DNA of 64,000 nt from Acinetobacter soli. Lineage in GTDB: Bacteria; Pseudomonadota; Gammaproteobacteria; Pseudomonadales; Moraxellaceae. A program made the position numbers and the translations under genes. The notes beneath the pieces are model-generated. The model made no database searches, was not told where the DNA came from, and saw only the letters and a list, made by a program, of their open reading frames with translations. The stretch lies in contig NZ_BBNM01000006.1 of NCBI RefSeq assembly GCF_000760595.1, positions 62,001-126,000 on the forward strand, written 5' to 3'. This document shows, piece after piece, positions 55,962 to 64,000 of this stretch. How positions within the stretch are numbered: position 1 is the stretch's first letter; every line of letters begins with the position of its first letter.

Positions 55962-57461
55962 TTACATTGATGTTTTTTCTTTATAAAAGAAGAAGTAACT
56001 GGCATAGCAAGCTGCAATAAACAAGATACAGCACACAAATCCAACTTGCATTGAAGGATCGGCCACCATACTGATACAGGTAATGGTACAAAATACCCCG
56101 CCCAATATCGGCGTTAGTGGGAAGAGCGGCGCCGCAAATTTTAGATCTTTAGCGGTTTTACCAGATTTGATCCATTGTCTACGAAAGTTAAACTGGCACA
56201 CACAAATTGAAATCCACACCACCACCATAGTAAATGCCGCCACGCCTAGCAGATTTTTAAAAATGGTTTCGGGTGCAAAATGTTCAGAAAGCAGACCCGG
56301 AATGGCGCCAAACATAGTGACCGTAATTGCTACAATCGGTGTACCTGAAGCAGTGAGCTTTTTGAAAACTTTAGGAAGCTGATTTTTGGCCGACAATGAC
56401 CACATCATACGAGATGCCGCAAACAAGCCAGAATTGGCTGCCGAAAGTAAGGCGGTAATAATCACAAAGCGAATAATATCTTCGGCATAAGGGATGCCGA
56501 TGTAGTTAAATACCGTCACAAATGGACTGTTGCTGACACTATTTGAATTCAGCCCCGCCATTTCATACGGTAGCAATGCACAAATCACAATAATTGTGCC
56601 GACAAAGAAAATTAATAACCGCCAAATCGCCGCATTGATGGCTTTAGGTACGGTTTGAGCTGGATTTTCAGCCTCACCTGCTGCCACACCAATCAATTCG
56701 GTGCCCGAAAAGGCAAAATTGACAATGAGCATTGTGGCAAAGATGGGGAAAACACCATTAGGAAACCAGCCATGTTCGGTTAATTTACTAAATAGCGGCG
56801 CAGATTCATGCCCATGATAAGAAATCACCCCAAAAATGGCGGCAAGTCCTAAACCAATAAAGCAGATAATGGTGAGCACCTTCACCAAGGAGAGCCAAAA
56901 TTCCGATTCTGCAAACAATCGAGTAGAGCTGACATTCAGTGTAAAGATCGACCCTGCAAAAATCAGGGTCCATGTCCACATTGAAACTGAAGGAAACCAC
57001 TCCTGCATCAGTAAAGCCGCCGCAGTAAATTCGGTTCCCAGTGTGGCGGTCCATGTCAGCCAGTAAAGCCATGTAATCATGTAGCCTGTTCCCGGGCCAA
57101 TGTACGTTCTGGCATATTCACCAAACGAACCCGACACCGGCATATGCACCGCAAGCTCCCCCAAACAGAGCATGACCATGTAGGCAATCACGCCACCGAG
57201 CAAATACGATAAAATAGCTCCCACCGGCCCTGCCTGTGAAATCACATCGCCCGAACCTAAAAAAAGCCCCGTTCCAATGGCACCACCCAATGAAATCATG
57301 ACCAGATGACGTTTGGTCATAGCACGCTTTAACGGCTTTCCTGTATCGTGATCTCGGGCGATCGCACTGGTTTGTGCGTTACTTCGATCTTGATAGCCTG
57401 ATTGCTCGTTCAGGAATCCGCCTGCCTGCAATGTCTTTTCATTGTCATTACTCATCCACAT
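55962..57461 (-). CDS. APC-family amino acid permease
   Basis: A 499-residue, twelve-helix permease of the amino acid transporter (AAT) branch of the APC superfamily. The signature GGAIGTGLFLGSG lies near residue 54, PVSGSFGEYARTYIGPGTGYM near 108, and SGTELIGVAAGEAENPA near 245. Relatives take up lysine, GABA, aromatic or basic amino acids. It lies 151 bases downstream of astE on the same strand and may supply arginine to the pathway, but it could be a separate unit. Starts at 57461 and 57455 are both possible after GGAGTGA. Confidence 0.85.
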   Translation of the reverse strand: MWMSNDNEKTLQAGGFLNEQSGYQDRSNAQTSAIARDHDTGKPLKRAMTKRHLVMISLGGAIGTGLFLGSGDVISQAGPVGAILSYLLGGVIAYMVMLCLGELAVHMPVSGSFGEYARTYIGPGTGYMITWLYWLTWTATLGTEFTAAALLMQEWFPSVSMWTWTLIFAGSIFTLNVSSTRLFAESEFWLSLVKVLTIICFIGLGLAAIFGVISYHGHESAPLFSKLTEHGWFPNGVFPIFATMLIVNFAFSGTELIGVAAGEAENPAQTVPKAINAAIWRLLIFFVGTIIVICALLPYEMAGLNSNSVSNSPFVTVFNYIGIPYAEDIIRFVIITALLSAANSGLFAASRMMWSLSAKNQLPKVFKKLTASGTPIVAITVTMFGAIPGLLSEHFAPETIFKNLLGVAAFTMVVVWISICVCQFNFRRQWIKSGKTAKDLKFAAPLFPLTPILGGVFCTITCISMVADPSMQVGFVCCILFIAACYASYFFFYKEKTSM

Positions 57462-57612
57462 TCACTCCAACTATTTTTTTGACAACATGTCCTTGCTGTA
57501 TATATCGCCCACCGGGCATTTCATCCACGTTCTGGGTCTCAACGTCCGTTTAATGAATCTCCATCTTCATACTCCATGAATGTCTATTCCTGACTGATTG
57601 GCCTCTGACGAG

Positions 57613-58599
57613 TTATTTTTTGTGCTGTGTGGTTTCCTCTAACACCAGTCCGGCACGTAAGCCCTTTTTTACCTGAGGGTTTGGAAATAATATCCAGACC
57701 TGCTCGTGTTCAACGATTTGATTTTCGCCTGACTGTATCGCCAGCACATCGCCCTTTTGAAAAGTCGAAAAGTTGGGTGCATCTGCCGCAAGTTGAAGCT
57801 GAAAATCATCACTGTGTTTGATGATCGAACTCATCACCTTAAATTCGCGTATTGCAGGCTTATGTCGCACAGGTAAAACCGTGTCGCTTAAAATGGCACG
57901 CAGCACTTGATCAATTTGATCAAACTCAGATAAATCATTGTGTCCAAACGCTTTGGCTTTACCCAGTTCGAGCGTGGTACTGGCTGCTTGAAAATGCGTT
58001 GCAGTAAATTGGGTAAAGGTTTTGCCAAAACTGTTGTGATAAACCAGCGCATCCAGATCGGCTGCATCCAACTGTGCAAGCAATGCTGCATCATAGGGAT
58101 GACTTTGATATGGAAACAAAGCAAAGAGAGGCAATCGCGAGGCACGGATGGCAGTGTGCAAATCGTAATGATAAGCCTTGGCCTGCACATCTGAAGTGTG
58201 AAAAAAATGCGATGTGATGTGCTCAAGCTCAGCTGCACGGCGAGTTTCTACATCTGCTCTAAGTGCCTCATGAGCGCCACAAAACATCCGGTTCATATCA
58301 TTTTCAAGATAACGTACACCTTGACGAATCGCCTCCGGATTCCCCAAGACAAACAGCACCCGATGCTTGAGCATCAGTTTTGCAGCAAATAAATCTTTGA
58401 GTATGTTGTCGATCAATTCAATTGGGGCCGTTTCATTGCCATGAATTCCGGCAGAAAGCAAAATGGTTTTTTCATAACCCGAAACAGGCGTGCACTGCAG
58501 CAATCCCTCGCCTAACCACTGCCAGTGAAATCCTGCTGATTCACCTGTGTCTTGTTCAGGATCACGTTGCGTGAGTGTCAATGCCAATAGATCAACCAT
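57613..58599 (-). CDS. astE: Succinylglutamate desuccinylase
   Basis: A 328-residue zinc carboxypeptidase-like enzyme that cleaves N-succinylglutamate into succinate and glutamate, the last AST step. The zinc-binding [12 protein letters not shown] lies at about 52-63 and the other ligand His in [10 protein letters not shown] near 147. Length is normal. It starts 36 bases after astB with AAAGGATG as ribosome site. Confidence 0.95.
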   Translation of the reverse strand: MVDLLALTLTQRDPEQDTGESAGFHWQWLGEGLLQCTPVSGYEKTILLSAGIHGNETAPIELIDNILKDLFAAKLMLKHRVLFVLGNPEAIRQGVRYLENDMNRMFCGAHEALRADVETRRAAELEHITSHFFHTSDVQAKAYHYDLHTAIRASRLPLFALFPYQSHPYDAALLAQLDAADLDALVYHNSFGKTFTQFTATHFQAASTTLELGKAKAFGHNDLSEFDQIDQVLRAILSDTVLPVRHKPAIREFKVMSSIIKHSDDFQLQLAADAPNFSTFQKGDVLAIQSGENQIVEHEQVWILFPNPQVKKGLRAGLVLEETTQHKK

Positions 58600-58634
58600 A
58601 TGCTTTCATCCTTTAAAGTCTGCCTTGCCATGTG

Positions 58635-59975
58635 TTAGCGCTGGAAGTGATACACCGAACCTAATCCTAAAATTTGAGTCAGCTCGTCTAAAGCCGTTCT
58701 GCTCTCGATTAATAACTGTGGATCGGCCAGATCATCCTGCGCCAGTCGATCCCGATAATGACGCTCAACCCACTGATTTAACGTGCTAAACAATGCGTCA
58801 TTCATCATGATGTTCGGATTAACCGCTGCCAATTCGGCATCATTTAGCGCCACGCGCAAACGCAAACACGCAGGTCCACCGCCATTACGCATGCTTTCTC
58901 TCAAATCAAAGACTTTGATTTGATCGATTGGTGTTCCCATTTGCAGCAAATCTGTCAGATAAGCCCACACCGACGCATTTTGACGCGACTCCTCTGGCAC
59001 CACCAGTGTCATGGCACCATCTGGACGGGTCAAAATCTGGCTGTTAAACAGATAGGTCGAGACCGCATCTTGGACCGATACACGTTGCTCAGGTACTTCA
59101 ATCGCAACAAAGTCTTGCCCAATGGCAGCCATCTTTTCACGAATTTCTGCAAGCGCCTGTGACTGATTTAAAAACGCCTGCTGATGATGAAACAGCACCT
59201 GCTGATTACTCACGGCGATCACATCGTTATGAAATACCCCCTGATCGATCACCTCAGGGTTTTGCTGTACAAACACTGTCCGGTCGGCATGCAAACCATG
59301 TAGGCGTGCAATTGCTTCGCTTGCTTCACGGGTTTGACGTGCCGGAAACTTTTTGGGTGCAACGGTACCGCCGAGTTGCTGCTGACCGTATACAAATACC
59401 TGAATACCTGCCTGATCATAGGCACCGCCCAAACGATTATGGTTGGCAGCACCCTCATCACCAAACAAGGCCGCTTCAGGTAATGCTTCATGATGCGCGA
59501 AATATACATCATGATTGAACATGGCTTGTAGGATTCGGCTGGTTGTCTGGTGCTCAATTGAACGATGGAACTTATTATTTAGGTTTGCGGCGGTAAAATG
59601 TACACGTCCATCTGCACTGTCGGCCGATGGCGAAACGGTACATGAGTTGGCTGTCCACATCGAAGAGGCCGAGCTGAGCGCAGACAATAACGCTGGTGCG
59701 GCGCGCATTGCTGCTGCAATGACGTCGCTATCGCTTCCACTAAAGCCTAATCGGCGAAGCGTAGGCACATGCGGGCGTTCTTGGGGCGCAAATACACCTT
59801 GCTTAAGGCCCAAGTCGGCCAAGGCCTTCATTTTGAGTAAGCCTTGCTGCGCCGCCAGCTTCGGATTAGACAGATTGTTGCGGTTGTTGGTTGATGCGAC
59901 ATTGCCAAATGACAATCCTGCATAATGATGGGTTGGGCCCACCAATCCATCAAAATTAATTTCATAACCCGACAT
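58635..59975 (-). CDS. astB: N-succinylarginine dihydrolase
   Basis: A 446-residue enzyme that hydrolyses N2-succinylarginine to N2-succinylornithine, CO2 and two ammonia. It opens with the conserved [19 protein letters not shown] and keeps the amidinotransferase-like catalytic elements, including [12 protein letters not shown] near residue 366 with the active Cys. It lies 33 bases after astD. Confidence 0.97.
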   Translation of the reverse strand: MSGYEINFDGLVGPTHHYAGLSFGNVASTNNRNNLSNPKLAAQQGLLKMKALADLGLKQGVFAPQERPHVPTLRRLGFSGSDSDVIAAAMRAAPALLSALSSASSMWTANSCTVSPSADSADGRVHFTAANLNNKFHRSIEHQTTSRILQAMFNHDVYFAHHEALPEAALFGDEGAANHNRLGGAYDQAGIQVFVYGQQQLGGTVAPKKFPARQTREASEAIARLHGLHADRTVFVQQNPEVIDQGVFHNDVIAVSNQQVLFHHQQAFLNQSQALAEIREKMAAIGQDFVAIEVPEQRVSVQDAVSTYLFNSQILTRPDGAMTLVVPEESRQNASVWAYLTDLLQMGTPIDQIKVFDLRESMRNGGGPACLRLRVALNDAELAAVNPNIMMNDALFSTLNQWVERHYRDRLAQDDLADPQLLIESRTALDELTQILGLGSVYHFQR

Positions 59976-60008
59976 GTTTTCTTCCTTTTAGGTGTTATGC
60001 AGTCCGTA

Positions 60009-62521
<2,513 letters not shown>

Positions 62522-62540
62522 GATCAGATTCGCTTTTGAC

Positions 62541-63746
62541 TTAAAGACGAGCTAATGCGCGTGCAAAACGATTTAAACCTTCATCGATATCTTCAAATGG
62601 AATAATCAGCGACGGCGCAAATCGAACCACGTCCATACCCGCCACCAAAGCCAACAGACCTTCTTCGCCCGCTAAGGTCACGATATTTTTGGCTTTGCCT
62701 GCATATTCGTCTTTGAGTACACAGCCTAAAAGCAGACCTTCACCACGGATCTGTTTGAACAGACCCAACTTTTCATTGATGGTGTTAAGCCCAGCAACAA
62801 AATGTTGATGACGGTCTTTGACGCCTTGCAGTACCTCAGGCGTGTTGACAAACCCATAGACTGCACTGGCCACCGCAGCGCCCAAAGGATTACCGCCATA
62901 GGTCGTGCCATGATCACCGACCACAAACATATTGGCAAAATGATCGGTGGTGAGCATCGCACCAATTGGGAATCCACCTCCTAATGCTTTTGCCGTGGTC
63001 AGGATATCAGGCGTAACACCTGTATTCATGTAGGCGTAGAGCGAGCCAGTACGCCCAACACCAGTTTGTACTTCATCAAAAATTAAGACCGCGCCAAACT
63101 GATCGCATAGCTCACGTAGCCCCTGTAAAAATTCACGTGTTGCTGGCACCACACCGCCTTCACCTTGGATAGGTTCAACAATCACCGCACAGGTATGTTC
63201 ATTAATCAGCGCTTTGGCAGCGTCTAAGTCATTAAAAGCTGTGTGCTGAATACCTTCTGGAAGTGGCGCGAAATCTTGCGAATATTTTGGCTGACCGCCT
63301 GCGGTCACGGTAAATAAGGTACGACCATGAAAGGCATTTTTAAAAGCCACAATCTGGTTTTTATGCGCCTGACCGCTCATCATGCCGACTTTACGTGCCA
63401 GCTTTAGTGCCGCTTCGTTGGCCTCTGCACCTGAGTTGCAAAAGAAGACCTTATCGGCAAAGGTACTTTCAACCAATTGACGTGCCAAATTTAGCACCGG
63501 TTCGTTGGTATAACCGTTGCCCACATGCCAAAGTTTTTGAGCCTGTTCGGTCAGTGCGTTCACCGCAACAGGATGCGCATGCCCCAGTGCATTAACCGCA
63601 ATACCACCTGCAAAATCGATATATTCTTTTTCGTTTTGATCCCAAAGACGCGAGCCTTCACCACGGACCAAAATGAAATTTGCAGGGGCAAATACTGGTA
63701 CCATCCAGTCATTAAAATTACTACGGGTGATTGCGAGATTACTCAT
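62541..63746 (-). CDS. astC: Acetyl-/succinylornithine aminotransferase (AstC/ArgD)
   Basis: A 401-residue class III PLP aminotransferase. Typical motifs are [13 protein letters not shown] near 47, [18 protein letters not shown] near 99, [13 protein letters not shown] near 225 and [15 protein letters not shown] with the PLP lysine near 254. In first position of the ast cluster it acts as succinylornithine transaminase; the same enzyme can act in arginine synthesis. AGGAAGTG before the ATG at 63746 decides the start over a longer frame. Confidence 0.95.
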   Translation of the reverse strand: MSNLAITRSNFNDWMVPVFAPANFILVRGEGSRLWDQNEKEYIDFAGGIAVNALGHAHPVAVNALTEQAQKLWHVGNGYTNEPVLNLARQLVESTFADKVFFCNSGAEANEAALKLARKVGMMSGQAHKNQIVAFKNAFHGRTLFTVTAGGQPKYSQDFAPLPEGIQHTAFNDLDAAKALINEHTCAVIVEPIQGEGGVVPATREFLQGLRELCDQFGAVLIFDEVQTGVGRTGSLYAYMNTGVTPDILTTAKALGGGFPIGAMLTTDHFANMFVVGDHGTTYGGNPLGAAVASAVYGFVNTPEVLQGVKDRHQHFVAGLNTINEKLGLFKQIRGEGLLLGCVLKDEYAGKAKNIVTLAGEEGLLALVAGMDVVRFAPSLIIPFEDIDEGLNRFARALARL

Positions 63747-63821
63747 TATGTTCACTTCCTGTTTTTTAGTCGGGCTTGGCCTGATGCTCAAGCCCCGAGT
63801 CATCACGATGTATTGCGCTAT

Positions 63822-64000
63822 TTAGCCTGGGAAAATGCCACGTTCCTTACGTGCTTTTAAAATACGCTCGCAGGCCAAAATATAAGCTGCTGTACGCAGG
63901 CTGCACCCTTTTTGAGTAGCAGTATTCCAAACATCGGCTGTGGCCTGAATCATGAGCTTGTCCAGACGCTGATTAATTTCGTCTTCACTCCAGAAGTAGC
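63822..64000 (-). CDS. gdhA: 3' end of a glutamate (Glu/Leu/Phe/Val) dehydrogenase gene
   Basis: The minus strand is open from the window edge to a TAA at 63822-63824. The 59 visible residues read YFWSEDEINQRLDKLM ... ACERILKARKERGIFPG, the C-terminal helices of NAD(P)-dependent glutamate dehydrogenases. Lying 75 bases upstream of astC on the same strand, it can deaminate the glutamate produced by the AST pathway. The 5' part is outside the window. Confidence 0.85.
   Translation of the reverse strand, partial: YFWSEDEINQRLDKLMIQATADVWNTATQKGCSLRTAAYILACERILKARKERGIFPG

Overview
The window reads as chromosomal DNA of a gamma-proteobacterium, almost certainly an Acinetobacter species. This rests on moderate-to-low GC with frequent AAAA/TTTT-flanked terminators, the pilG-pilH-pilI-pilJ-chpA order, a CatM/BenM-like LysR regulator, a YkuD enzyme without signal peptide resembling Acinetobacter ElsL, and a glutamate dehydrogenase - astCADBE arginine catabolic block. 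No phage, IS element, integron or CRISPR array is visible. Nearly all of the window is ordinary chromosome, and most genes are recognisable to family level.

Layout. 1-2.4 kb: 3' end of an unknown gene, then a LysR regulator divergent from a two-gene (split) chromate-transporter pair. 2.4-11.1 kb: small lipoproteins, SbmA-like peptide transporter, DJ-1/PfpI protein, patatin lipoprotein, AGCS and GltS sodium symporters, nitroreductase, Bcr/CflA efflux pump. 11.2-18.2 kb: FUSC/YccS protein, YcxB-like protein, a Fur-box-preceded PepSY-flavodoxin reductase, YdcF-like and DUF2750 proteins. 18.3-19.05 kb: six tRNA genes (three Val-TAC, three Asp-GTC) read leftwards from one near-perfect sigma70 promoter. 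19.2-22.7 kb: cytoplasmic YkuD enzyme, YbaN-like and DUF1853 proteins, entericidin-like lipoprotein, dapE. 22.7-29.9 kb: the Pil-Chp chemosensory operon that controls type IV pili, with a PilJ lacking the whole methyl-accepting signalling domain. 30-36.8 kb: a coiled-coil envelope protein, an RND adaptor/pump pair and proS. 36.9-42.2 kb: a four-gene operon of exported proteins sharing a motif just after the signal peptide, each with exactly two close cysteine pairs. 42.5-51 kb: LysE exporter, DUF2062 protein, lipoprotein nucleosidase, Mrp/ApbC, LEA-like helical protein, Tsx-like porin, metG. 51-57.5 kb: hydrolase plus aromatic-acid MFS operon, exported metallo-beta-lactamase-fold protein, NCS2 permease, APC amino acid permease. 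57.6-64 kb: complete astCADBE arginine succinyltransferase operon behind the 3' end of a glutamate dehydrogenase gene.

How genes work together. AstA-AstB-AstC-AstD-AstE convert arginine to glutamate and succinate; the upstream glutamate dehydrogenase can feed the glutamate into the TCA cycle and the downstream APC permease may import substrate. PilG/PilH/PilI/PilJ/ChpA form the surface-sensing relay for twitching. The ElsL-like enzyme and dapE both touch peptidoglycan metabolism. The best candidates for undescribed biology are the four-gene motif-sharing operon (36875-42249) and the truncated PilJ (27033-28487).
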